From CAZCVI01 sp964502145 (lineage in GTDB: Bacteria; Acidobacteriota; Aminicenantia; UBA2199): 64,000 bases of DNA. The notes under the pieces were generated by a model. It made no database searches. It was not told the origin of the DNA and was given only the letters and a program-made list of their open reading frames with translations. Every line of letters starts with the position of its first letter. Within the stretch, counting starts at the first letter, position 1. Both the position numbers and the translations under genes were made by a program. The stretch covers positions 1-64,000 of the forward strand of contig CAZCVI010000029.1 in assembly GCA_964502145.1 (NCBI GenBank), given 5' to 3'. Of the stretch, positions 32,877-41,204 are shown piece after piece.

Positions 32877-34282
32877 AACCGTCGCTATTTATTACCGGTG
32901 CCGGTGGCTTTTTAGGTCGCCAGGTATTGGCCAAATTGGATTTCTCATTATACCAAACCGTCTACTGTCTGGCCCAAAAAATCGATGACGTGGTGCTCCC
33001 CGATACTCTCCCGCAATCCGCGGCAGTGGAAATATTAACCGGTGATCTCTTGCATGTTTCCACCTATCAATCCGTTTTGGAAAAGGTAACTACCGTGATC
33101 CATCTGGCCGCTATTACGGGTAAAGCCAACCCCAAAGTGTATTTTGAAGTTAATGCTTACGGCACCATGCTGCTTTTAGACCGTTGCAAACAAGCCGGGG
33201 TCAAACAATTCTTGTTTGTCAGTTCTATTGCCGTTTCCTTTAAAAACAAGCAGCGTTATTATTACGCTCACTCCAAGGAGCAGGCCGAGGCGTATGTCCA
33301 GAGCAGTGGTTTGAATTATACTATCCTGCGTCCCACCATGCTATTAGGAAACGGGTCGCCCGTGTTCGCGGGTCTCGCCAAACTCACTGGTTTACCCCTG
33401 ATTCCCGTGTTTGGCCGGGGTGACAGTGAGATTCAGCCCGTGGATGTGGTGGATGTGGCCAAAGCGATTATCCGAATTGAAAGCGAATCGCGTTACCACA
33501 ATGAAATCCTGGAAATCGGCGGCCCGGAAACAATTACCATGGATGATTTTTTGAAAAAGATCGCCCGTGCCCGTGGTACAGAAAACCCCCGCTTGTTGCA
33601 CCTGCCGATTGGTTTTATCGCCTCTGTTCTGTCGCTGTTGGAGCGCGTCGTTTATCCACTGCTGCCCATTACCGTGGGGCAATTGGCCACTTTTCGCAAT
33701 AATAGTATTGCCGAACCCAATACCCTGGTGCGCAAGATGAATGCGCTGATGATCAATCTCGACAACCAGATCGCCCAGAGCCTCCAGGTGGAAGAACCCG
33801 CCGATATTTCCCCCGTTTTAGCAGGCGAGTGCCGTGTTTTTTGTCGTTATCTGACCCATCTTACCCCCAATGCCTATGTCTTAGAGAAATACGCCTTGTA
33901 TCATCGGGTGATGAATCCAGCACCCGCAGATTTTCACGATGCCTTATTATTAAAGCTTGCCCGTCGCGGTTTCTTTTTGACACGGTTTGCTGATGCCTAT
34001 TCCCGCTTCTTTCGGTCCAATTCTATCGTCAGAAAGAAGCTTGCTTATCTGATGGCCATCCTTGAAGTCACCCCGCCCTATTTTCGCTATTATGATAACG
34101 CCGATAAAAACAGCACACTTCTTTTTATCGTGAAACTCGGGTTCAAGGGTATCACTTTGGCCTTTCATTTATTCTTTTCTTTTTTATTTCTTTTCCCGAT
34201 CCAGGTACTCTGCCGTGGGCAAGCCAAGCAGAAAGACAAGCAGAAATCCCCGCTGACCCAGGAGAACTCATGGCCAGAATAA
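32873..34282 (+). CDS. NAD-dependent epimerase/dehydratase, extended
   Basis: A 469-residue protein. The first 300 residues are an extended SDR: nucleotide-binding TGAGGFLG, HLAAITG, the Ser of SSIAVSF and the YAHSK catalytic Tyr-Lys. It is most like 3beta-HSD/UDP-sugar epimerase-like SDRs. The C-terminal 150 residues are an additional helical part ending in a hydrophobic stretch (GITLAFHLFFSFLFLFPI) that could tether it to the membrane. It overlaps both neighbours, so translation is coupled. The substrate is unknown. Confidence 0.8.
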   Translation: MKPSLFITGAGGFLGRQVLAKLDFSLYQTVYCLAQKIDDVVLPDTLPQSAAVEILTGDLLHVSTYQSVLEKVTTVIHLAAITGKANPKVYFEVNAYGTMLLLDRCKQAGVKQFLFVSSIAVSFKNKQRYYYAHSKEQAEAYVQSSGLNYTILRPTMLLGNGSPVFAGLAKLTGLPLIPVFGRGDSEIQPVDVVDVAKAIIRIESESRYHNEILEIGGPETITMDDFLKKIARARGTENPRLLHLPIGFIASVLSLLERVVYPLLPITVGQLATFRNNSIAEPNTLVRKMNALMINLDNQIAQSLQVEEPADISPVLAGECRVFCRYLTHLTPNAYVLEKYALYHRVMNPAPADFHDALLLKLARRGFFLTRFADAYSRFFRSNSIVRKKLAYLMAILEVTPPYFRYYDNADKNSTLLFIVKLGFKGITLAFHLFFSFLFLFPIQVLCRGQAKQKDKQKSPLTQENSWPE

Positions 34283-35907
34283 CCCTTGTTGGTTCCGGTG
34301 CTGCCGGTGTGCATTTTGCTCTGAGTGCCCTGAAAAATGGGCATCAGGTTACCATGCTGGATGTGGGTTACACTGGGCCGCAACCCGTGAACCCCGGACA
34401 ATCTTTTGTCCGTTTGAAATGCAGTCTTAAAGATCCGGTCGACTATTTTCTCGGTGAAAAATTCCAGAGTGTTGTATCTCCAGAAAACGACAAGGAGATT
34501 TACGGCTTTCCCCCCAACAAACAGTATGTATTTACTGTGCCCCCTGGTTTTAAAGAGCATGCCAGTGGTTTTGAACCCCTCTTTTCTTTTGCTGCCGGCG
34601 GTCTCGCCCAGGCATGGACTGGTGGGTCTTATCCTTTTAATGACGAGGAATTAAAAGAGTATCCCTTTGATTATGCTGCTATCGAACCCTATTATGCCGA
34701 GATTGCCCAACGTATTGGCGTTATTGGCACACAGGACGATCTCTCCTCCTATTATCCGCTGCACAAGAACCTGCTCCCGCCCCTGCAATTTGATAACCAC
34801 TCCCAATTACTCGTGGACCGCTATCAGAAGAAGCGTGAGAAAGTCCTGCAAAAGTATGGTATTTCCCTTGGGCGGTCCCGTGTTGCGGTATTGAGTCGCG
34901 ATTTTAATGGGCGGCCTGCCTGTGATTTATCCGGGCGCTGTATTTGGGGGTGTCCCACCAATGCCCTTTATGTTCCCGCCATTACCCTCGAACAATGCCG
35001 TGCATTTCCTGCCTTTACCTATCTGCCCAACCATTGGGTCAGTTATTTTAAATACGATGCCCAGCAACGGATCACCCATGTGGTTGCCAGTCGCCCCGGA
35101 CAGAGCACCCAGCATGAATTTCCCGTGCAACTCTTGGTTTTGGCTGCCGGGACGTTGTCCACTTCTAAAATTTATCTTGATTCTATTTTTCAGAATACCG
35201 GCCAGATTCAGCAGTTGCATGGCTTAATGGATAACCGTCAGGTTTTGGTGCCGTTTATCACTCCTGCCATGCTGGGCAAAGACTACAACCCCGATTCTTA
35301 CCAGTACCATCAGTTGGCTATAGGATTTAAATGGGGCGAAACCCAGGAATACATTCATGGTCAGGTCACCACCTTAAAAACGGCCCTGATGCAGCCCGTG
35401 TTTCAGACTATGCCGCTTGATTGGCACACCGCCACCTTTTTGGGCCGGAATTTGCATGCCGCGTTGGGCGTGGTGAATATAAATTATTGCGATACCCGGC
35501 GGGAGGGCAACACTATTTCCATTTCCCATCCCGATAGTGCCAACACCATCCCCTCCACCCTCGAAATCGCTTATACGCCACCAGCAGGGGAAAAGAAAAA
35601 GATGGCGGACACCATGAAACAGGTAAAAAAATTCTTGGCCGCACTCGGTGCTATTGTGCCTCCCGGTCAAGCCCATATGCGACCCATGGGCGCCAGCGTT
35701 CATTATTCCGGCACCCTGCCCATGACCGCCCAGACCGCCCAATCGAACATATCCAACCCCCACACCCTTTCCCCCACGTGCAAGAGCCACAGTTTTGAGA
35801 ATCTTTATGTGGTAGATGGAGCCGCTTTTCCTTTTTTACCCGCCAAGAACCTGACCTTCTCGCTGATGGCCAATGCCGCACGGGTCGCCGATTCCATTTC
35901 TTTGTGA
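34270..35907 (+). CDS. GMC-type FAD oxidoreductase
   Basis: A 545-residue flavoprotein: ADP-binding ITLVGSGAAGVHFALSAL at the N-terminus, FAD contacts (LVLAAGTLSTSKIYLDSI) and the C-terminal GMC motif region (LYVVDGAAFPFLPAKNLTFS). A CDLSGRCIWGC segment near residue 220 is similar to that in bacterial GMC-like sterol or alcohol oxidases. It overlaps the epimerase gene by 13 nt. With the epimerase and glycosyltransferase it suggests oxidation and tailoring of a lipid or sugar; the actual product is not known. Confidence 0.8.
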   Translation: MARITLVGSGAAGVHFALSALKNGHQVTMLDVGYTGPQPVNPGQSFVRLKCSLKDPVDYFLGEKFQSVVSPENDKEIYGFPPNKQYVFTVPPGFKEHASGFEPLFSFAAGGLAQAWTGGSYPFNDEELKEYPFDYAAIEPYYAEIAQRIGVIGTQDDLSSYYPLHKNLLPPLQFDNHSQLLVDRYQKKREKVLQKYGISLGRSRVAVLSRDFNGRPACDLSGRCIWGCPTNALYVPAITLEQCRAFPAFTYLPNHWVSYFKYDAQQRITHVVASRPGQSTQHEFPVQLLVLAAGTLSTSKIYLDSIFQNTGQIQQLHGLMDNRQVLVPFITPAMLGKDYNPDSYQYHQLAIGFKWGETQEYIHGQVTTLKTALMQPVFQTMPLDWHTATFLGRNLHAALGVVNINYCDTRREGNTISISHPDSANTIPSTLEIAYTPPAGEKKKMADTMKQVKKFLAALGAIVPPGQAHMRPMGASVHYSGTLPMTAQTAQSNISNPHTLSPTCKSHSFENLYVVDGAAFPFLPAKNLTFSLMANAARVADSISL

Positions 35908-35918
35908 GGTAGCCAGCT

Positions 35919-36839
35919 ATGAAGCGTAATTTTTTCTTATTTTTGACTCTACTCGTGTTTCTTGGTTTAGGAAGGGAAGTGTTTGCCCAGGAGCTCCCCG
36001 ATGCTTCCGCCAAAGAGAAAAAATACCGCATTGAATTTGCGTTTGGTATGACCAGGAGCAATCCCCAATCCATTTACGTCCGGGATTCTGGTATTGAGCA
36101 ACTCATTGGGCAATACGCCCGGTTTTATAACCTCACCTCTTCCTTTACCGGTGCGTTCAAGCAAAGTAAACTCCTTATCCCCTTTAATCTTGCCTTCCAC
36201 TATCAACTAAAAAAGAAATTATTCTTGCGAGCTGGGATTGATTATTCTTTTGGCAAAAATTCTTCCAACAAACTATTTCAGGTGGCTTGGCCCGAATTTA
36301 ACGAGTCTCACGATTATCTATTAAAAGACCGAGTCTCTTATATTATGCCGCAGGTTGGTATCGGTTATCGTTTTAATTCTTTAGCTTTATATGGTGCCCT
36401 GGGTCTTGGGTTTGTCAGTTTTTCTCATACCGAAACACTCCATTATAGCGAACCTAGTTACAGCCATAACATTGAGGAAACCTTTAAAGCCACCAGCACC
36501 GCCCCCGGTTTTATCTTTGGTGCCAAATACCAGTTGCCTATTCCCAAAAAAATGGCCGACAAATCCTTCCGCTTGTTTGTCAAGTTAGAGGCCGTAATAT
36601 TAAAAGCCAGCACTTTAAAAGGCAGTAAAACCAAAATTGCCTCCAACTCTATTGGTGAAAACATCACCCAAACCATCACTGGAACCTTTTACCAATATGA
36701 CTGGAATCCTTACGGTGGTCAGGCCATTCCGTATTGGGATGTTTGTGAAACGTTACCCGCCGCCGCCAGCATTTCTAATCCCAAGAAGATGGCCCTCAAT
36801 CTCAGCGGAATCCGTTTAATGCTCGGCTTCTCTTTTTAA
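35919..36839 (+). CDS. Outer-membrane beta-barrel protein
   Basis: A 306-residue protein with signal peptide (FLFLTLLVFLGLGREVFA, cut before QELP) and amphipathic strands with a C-terminal aromatic residue (LSGIRLMLGFSF), as in OmpA/OmpW-like barrels. Last gene of the overlapping group from 32130. Its final 33 residues are echoed at the end of the chimeric ORF at 37134 (DVCETLP ... LMLGISF). Function unknown; a product-export or surface role is possible from context. Confidence 0.75.
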   Translation: MKRNFFLFLTLLVFLGLGREVFAQELPDASAKEKKYRIEFAFGMTRSNPQSIYVRDSGIEQLIGQYARFYNLTSSFTGAFKQSKLLIPFNLAFHYQLKKKLFLRAGIDYSFGKNSSNKLFQVAWPEFNESHDYLLKDRVSYIMPQVGIGYRFNSLALYGALGLGFVSFSHTETLHYSEPSYSHNIEETFKATSTAPGFIFGAKYQLPIPKKMADKSFRLFVKLEAVILKASTLKGSKTKIASNSIGENITQTITGTFYQYDWNPYGGQAIPYWDVCETLPAAASISNPKKMALNLSGIRLMLGFSF

Positions 36840-36898
36840 CTTCTTTTTATATCGCCATTGTTCCCCTAAATCCCATCTTGCACAGTGATTTAAAGTTT

Positions 36899-37045
36899 TA
36901 AGGATGAATTCAGGTTTCCCTGGATTCACCATCATTTTTTTAAAGCACCACGGATAATTGTGGCAAGCTGGACAAAATTCAAAGGTTTTGGGAAGTCCAG
37001 TATGTCCAGATAGTCCAGTCTTTCCTCAAACGTGATGGTGAATTC
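36899..37045. repeat. Hairpin repeat element with GTCCA units (degenerate)
   Basis: Contains GATGAATTCAGGTTTCCCTG and GATTCACCATC on the left, three 9-bp GTCCA units at 36996-37022, and GTGATGGTGAATTCAGATTTC at the right end. It is a decayed copy of the element at 6343-6513 and fills the gap between 36839 and 37134. Confidence 0.65.
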
Positions 37046-37133
37046 AGATTTCGTTTCATCCTTGCTTTTTCTCCTTTTTTGTGGTAAATTAACACTGGAT
37101 AGATAAATGTCATAAAGATAAGGAGGTATCCCA

Positions 37134-37733
37134 TTGCGAAAAGATGATTTAACTGCCGATGATTTCCTCTATATAGCCAAAGAACGTGATATCTGGAGCG
37201 AAGTCGAACTGATGGAACAAACGATATTTATAAATGGCGAGAAAAGCGGGATTAAAAAAGGTCACAAGATTGGCAAAGAAGAAGGCATAGAAGAGGGAAA
37301 AATAGAGGGCGAAAAAATTGGCATTGAAAAAGGGAAAAAAGAAATGGCAAAAATGCTGAAAGAATCTGGTATTGATGCAGAACTCATCGCCCTATCCTCC
37401 GGCCTTTCAAAAGCAGAGATCGCACAACTCTATCGAGCCAGTCGCACTCCTTCTCCCATGGAAAACTTTTCCCTCCTCCCAGTAAAAACGGTTGATCAAG
37501 CTTTCGCCGACTTGTTGTCCAGTTTTTCCGCTCTGGATAAGCAGGACGAAACAGATAAATTGATGCGCCATGCAGGCATAAGTACAACGCAAGCCGGAAG
37601 TACTGCCCTGAGGCACATTCGTTCTACCCAGGATGTCTGCGAAACCCTACCCGACACCACCGGTATTTATAATCCCGTTCAATTATCCCCCAATCTCAAC
37701 GGTAGCCATCTCATGCTGGGTATTTCTTTTTAA
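37134..37733 (+). CDS. Chimeric ORF (Rpn-tail + two local gene fragments)
   Basis: A 199-residue frame with a TTG start after AAGGAGGT. Residues 1-105 look like the helical C-terminal tail of Rpn/YhgA-type PD-(D/E)XK transposase-associated proteins (GKEEGIEEGKIEGEKIG, then LSKAEIAQLY), without the nuclease domain. About residues 122-148 (FADLLSSFSALDKQDETDKL) match the N-terminal part of the 38658 product (FADLLASFSENDTQGD). The last 33 residues match the end of the outer-membrane protein at 35919. It appears to be a fusion of three unrelated remnants. Whether it is expressed is uncertain. Confidence 0.6.
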   Translation: MRKDDLTADDFLYIAKERDIWSEVELMEQTIFINGEKSGIKKGHKIGKEEGIEEGKIEGEKIGIEKGKKEMAKMLKESGIDAELIALSSGLSKAEIAQLYRASRTPSPMENFSLLPVKTVDQAFADLLSSFSALDKQDETDKLMRHAGISTTQAGSTALRHIRSTQDVCETLPDTTGIYNPVQLSPNLNGSHLMLGISF

Positions 37734-37751
37734 CCCGAGAACAACTGCACC

Positions 37752-38402
37752 ATGAACGCCAACGACTCCAAACAAACACGGATTGATCAAGCTTATTTGC
37801 AAATCAAAAAAATTTACCAGAACCAAGGGCAACTATACTCCTTTTATAATTTTTACCGCCACTTAACCTGCCCCATCCGGCGAATCTTCCACCTCATTCC
37901 AGAGGGGCAGGATTATATCGATGTGGGCTGTGGATTTGGATTTATTTCCCTGTGGACCGCCCTCGTTTTTCCCAGTGCCACTGTTCTTGGCATGGATGTT
38001 GTCAAGTCCAGAATTGATTTTGCCTCTAAAATGACCCGTGATATCCAGAATCTTCGTTTTATAGTGAAAGATGTGCGTACCGATCCCATTGATCACGCTG
38101 AGGTCGTCCTGCTCATTGACCTGTTTCACCATGTCCCCTTTGAGAACCAATTCCCTTTCCTGCAACAACTCCTTGAAAAAAAACCAAAAACCGTGGTGTT
38201 TAAAGATATTGATCGCACCCCCTGGTGGAAGTTCAGGGTCAATTATGTCCAAGATTTCCTCTTTACCCGCGAAGCCACCTATTGCCGCCATAAAGATGAA
38301 TACATGAATTTTTTCCGTCAGAATGGCTATCAAGTGGAATACTTTGATCTCAAAAAAGGGTACATGTATTCCCACTACCTCATCCGCGCCACCAAAGCCT
38401 AG
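37752..38402 (+). CDS. Class I SAM-dependent methyltransferase
   Basis: A 216-residue cytoplasmic enzyme with SAM-binding motif I IDVGCGFGF, motif II (GMDVVKSRI) and an acidic LLIDLFHHV. Similar to small-molecule methyltransferases of uncertain substrate. The late H-x-D-E-Y helix (RHKDEYMNFFRQNG) is conserved in some lipid methyltransferases. It starts 18 nt after the chimeric ORF and may belong with the tailoring genes at 32130-35907. Confidence 0.8.
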   Translation: MNANDSKQTRIDQAYLQIKKIYQNQGQLYSFYNFYRHLTCPIRRIFHLIPEGQDYIDVGCGFGFISLWTALVFPSATVLGMDVVKSRIDFASKMTRDIQNLRFIVKDVRTDPIDHAEVVLLIDLFHHVPFENQFPFLQQLLEKKPKTVVFKDIDRTPWWKFRVNYVQDFLFTREATYCRHKDEYMNFFRQNGYQVEYFDLKKGYMYSHYLIRATKA

Positions 38403-38530
38403 CCTTTCTTTCTGCTATACGGAAATATTTTCCCTGCTTTAATCCCACGTTTCTTTTTGCCAGACCCAATTTCCCCGTTAAAATAGACAGTATACCTTCT
38501 TAGCACAGAAATCTCTTTTTTTTTAGTTCT

Positions 38531-38546
38531 TGGCACAATTATTGCT
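38531..38546 (+). promoter_or_regulatory. Sigma-54 promoter (-24/-12)
   Basis: TGGCACAATTATTGCT matches the sigma-54 consensus, with exactly 10 nt between the GG and GC. The start site would be near 38556, giving a leader of about 100 nt before ATG 38658. Only such promoter noticed in the window; it implies activation by an enhancer-binding protein. Confidence 0.8.
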
Positions 38547-38657
38547 CTTAAAACAAGGAGCTTACTTCACTACCGACCCAGGTACTTATTCCCTGGGCAA
38601 TTGGACCCCTGTAAGCCTGTAGAAAATTGAGTTGCTTTAGCAATAGAAGGAGGAAAC

Positions 38658-39581
38658 ATGTATGAGAACATGTCATCGCTGAACCTTTTGGGTTTGAATG
38701 AAATATTAGCCACTGGCCGGGTTTCCTGGGGTCAGTCCACTGATGGAAATGAGAAAACCAGGACTTCGGCCTTTGCCGATCTGTTGGCCAGTTTTTCCGA
38801 AAATGATACGCAGGGAGACGTGGCCCAATTTATGGATAAAGCGGGTATCACTATGCCAGCAGGTTGTTCTTTGCAACAGCTTTATCTGGATGCCATGTTA
38901 AAAACCATGAGCACCGATTTTTCCACTGCCGATACCACGGCTAGCACCAGCACTGCTACCACCGACACTACCACTACTAGTCAAAGTGGGACAACCACAG
39001 GCACTACAACCAGTTCCTCCCGGTCGCAACAGGAAATCGTGTTAACTGTGGGCAGTGAAAATGCCGAGCTTTTAACCCAGATCAACAACGCCACCAGCTT
39101 GGATGAACGGTTGAAGTATGGCACGGCAATGCGGGACAAAATTGTGACCGCTCTTCGCGCCGAGGGATACTCCGTGGAAACTACCGGTTCCATTGATAAA
39201 ATTTCTATCAATGGCCAGGTAATCGATGTGATGCAAAACTTGAAAACCCTGGGCATGAATAGTCGTATTCAATACTTGGAAACTCAAAACGGTGGTAATT
39301 CCAACGTCAACAATGAAATCACTACCGCCATATTAGAAGCCGCCCAGACCGGGATAAATTCACTCTTACAACTCCGCGCTTCCACTGACCCCAGCCAACG
39401 GCAGCAACTGGCCTTAACTATCCGTACCCAAATTGTTGAACAACTCAATGCCAAGGGCTATAACTGTACCGGTGTGTTTGGCAGTGCCGATAAAATTACC
39501 CTCAATGGCAACACCTATGACTTTTTGAGTGGCTTAAATTCCAATAGCTCACAAACCCATTTCCAAGCCCTGAAGGTGTAA
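38658..39581 (+). CDS. Ser/Thr-rich protein with duplicated domain, sigma-54 controlled
   Basis: A 307-residue protein without signal peptide or membrane segment, with AGAAGGAGG before the ATG. Residues 95-125 are a Thr/Ser linker. Two copies of a 75-residue module follow: AMRDKIVTALRAEGYSVETT with SIDKISINGQ, and LTIRTQIVEQLNAKGYNCTG with SADKITLNGN. The N-terminal FADLLASFSE segment recurs in the chimera at 37134. Sigma-54 control suggests a surface, motility or stress role, but I recognise no family. Confidence 0.7.
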   Translation: MYENMSSLNLLGLNEILATGRVSWGQSTDGNEKTRTSAFADLLASFSENDTQGDVAQFMDKAGITMPAGCSLQQLYLDAMLKTMSTDFSTADTTASTSTATTDTTTTSQSGTTTGTTTSSSRSQQEIVLTVGSENAELLTQINNATSLDERLKYGTAMRDKIVTALRAEGYSVETTGSIDKISINGQVIDVMQNLKTLGMNSRIQYLETQNGGNSNVNNEITTAILEAAQTGINSLLQLRASTDPSQRQQLALTIRTQIVEQLNAKGYNCTGVFGSADKITLNGNTYDFLSGLNSNSSQTHFQALKV

Positions 39582-39653
39582 CGGCTTAAATATCAGAAAA
39601 TTTCTCCAAGCGGAACACTGGATATTAACCTTTGAAAGAATCGCGGAATGTCA

Positions 39654-39733
39654 GCCATTCTCCTTTTGCGCATGGTTTGGGCGAACCCGAACCTTATGTT
39701 CACCCGCGCCAAAAAAGCCAAAAGGAGAATGGC
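39654..39733. repeat. 80-nt inverted repeat between 38658 and 39787 genes
   Basis: GCCATTCTCCTTTTG (39654-39668) is repeated exactly inverted at 39719-39733, with GC-rich complementary interior (GGGCGAAC... GTTCACCC). It could be a terminator for the upstream gene or a small mobile palindrome. Confidence 0.75.
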
Positions 39734-39751
39734 AGGCAGAATGTTTTTTTA

Positions 39752-39780
39752 TTGCCAATACCAGTATTTTATTATATAAT
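39752..39780 (+). promoter_or_regulatory. Sigma-70 promoter of the 39787 lipoprotein gene
   Basis: TTGCCA (39752-39757), a 17-nt spacer and TATAAT (39775-39780). The predicted start coincides with ATG 39787, so the mRNA would be leaderless, or translation begins at the in-frame ATG 39814. Confidence 0.75.
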
Positions 39781-39786
39781 ATCCCT

Positions 39787-41097
39787 ATGTCTATCAAAAA
39801 AAAGAAAATAAGAATGAAAAAAGGAATAATCTTGGTGATTTTTTTGGTACTGGTGAGTCTATGGGGTTGTAAAACCAGTTCTGATATTGTAGACCCTACT
39901 CCCCCGCCACCCCCCCCGCCTCCGCCACCTTTGCAGGAACAATTGATCGGTAAGATGTTTTATGCAGATCGGGCCGCCAACCTCACCTACGATATTTTTA
40001 CCGCTGACCTTTACATCGTTCCCAAAACCACCACCGCCACCTCCAAGACCCAGGAATCCGGCGAATTTGAGGATACCCTGGCCAACGCCCAGCATACCCA
40101 CCGGACCGATATCGCCGAGGAATCCATCCACTTAAAACCGGACCGTGGTACCCTGGTGCGTCAAGGCATTCATAAGTACCGCCATATCCAGTTCAAAGAT
40201 AGAATCCTCGACCGCGCCGTTATCCGAACCGCCGCGACCATTGATATCTCCCTCTATGATTTTGCCGTGCGCAACGTCTCCAACATGACCAACTCTAATG
40301 TCGATGACTTTGCCGTGAATGTGAACCATAACAATCAAATCGTCTTTGTCACCGCGCCCGATGGCCTGGATGTGGATCGCAGCAATACCGAGATCGTGAT
40401 CATGGATATCACCGACCGCGTCCGTCGCCCATTGACCCCCATTAGCGGGCGATACTCCGGGAACAACTGGGACCCGGACTGGAAAAACGACTATACCATT
40501 GTCTGGAGCCATAACAACCAGTTCATGGAAGTCAATATCCAAACTTTGCAGGTCAGCGGTTCACTGCTCCCTGAAATTACCACCCCCCTCTATGATCCCG
40601 TCTATTCCCCCGATGGTACCAAGATACTCTTCAATACCTGGATCGGTTCCAAGAAGAACAGCTTCTTAAAAAACCTCGTTACCGGTTTAATAGAACCCGT
40701 GCTGCCCGCCGATTATTACGCTGTTCACCAGGACGATAATCCCACCTGGGTTTTTTCCAATACCCGTATTGTTGGACATATCTTCATGGATGGTCGTGGA
40801 CGTTTGTATACCCGCGATTTTACCAGTGGCTCCTTCCTTATTATCACCGACAATAGCCGCGATTTCCGCTACGTGCGCCCCATCTTGGTCAGCTCCACCC
40901 TCTATTTTATTTTTTCCGATTGGACTGATAAAAACCACGTCGCCCTGTGGATCGCCAATGAAAACGGGAACTATCTGCGTGAACTCAATCAAACCGGCGA
41001 TGAAATCGTGTTTCTCTCTCTCGGTTTCGCCCCACCCCAAACCGACGCAGAAATGGACACCATTACCCGGCTCTATCTGGGGCAATTCCATTTTTAA
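39787..41097 (+). CDS. Proline-rich lipoprotein with beta-propeller-like domain
   Basis: A 436-residue lipoprotein: lipobox VSLWGC (Cys28), a spacer with about 12 prolines, then blades such as SGNNWDPDWKNDYTIVWSHN. It is a paralogue of the protein at 22396 with an extra 90-residue insertion after the spacer. TolB/WD40-like architecture suggests a binding platform at the outer membrane. If translation starts at ATG 39814 instead of 39787 nine residues are lost and the signal peptide is a better fit. Confidence 0.75.
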   Translation: MSIKKKKIRMKKGIILVIFLVLVSLWGCKTSSDIVDPTPPPPPPPPPPLQEQLIGKMFYADRAANLTYDIFTADLYIVPKTTTATSKTQESGEFEDTLANAQHTHRTDIAEESIHLKPDRGTLVRQGIHKYRHIQFKDRILDRAVIRTAATIDISLYDFAVRNVSNMTNSNVDDFAVNVNHNNQIVFVTAPDGLDVDRSNTEIVIMDITDRVRRPLTPISGRYSGNNWDPDWKNDYTIVWSHNNQFMEVNIQTLQVSGSLLPEITTPLYDPVYSPDGTKILFNTWIGSKKNSFLKNLVTGLIEPVLPADYYAVHQDDNPTWVFSNTRIVGHIFMDGRGRLYTRDFTSGSFLIITDNSRDFRYVRPILVSSTLYFIFSDWTDKNHVALWIANENGNYLRELNQTGDEIVFLSLGFAPPQTDAEMDTITRLYLGQFHF

Positions 41098-41204
41098 ATA
41101 ATTAGAGAAGTGCCCTTTTTCCAACAATATATGGTATAATACCCAATGTATCAAAGTTTATAAAACAATAACAATAAAACAAGTTAATGTGGAGGTTAAA
41201 AGTA

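Noticed and set aside
38556..38657. Possible riboswitch in the leader of the 38658 gene
   Set aside because: The leader has a short GGTACTTATTCCCTGGGC hairpin-like patch, but no conserved riboswitch core could be matched.
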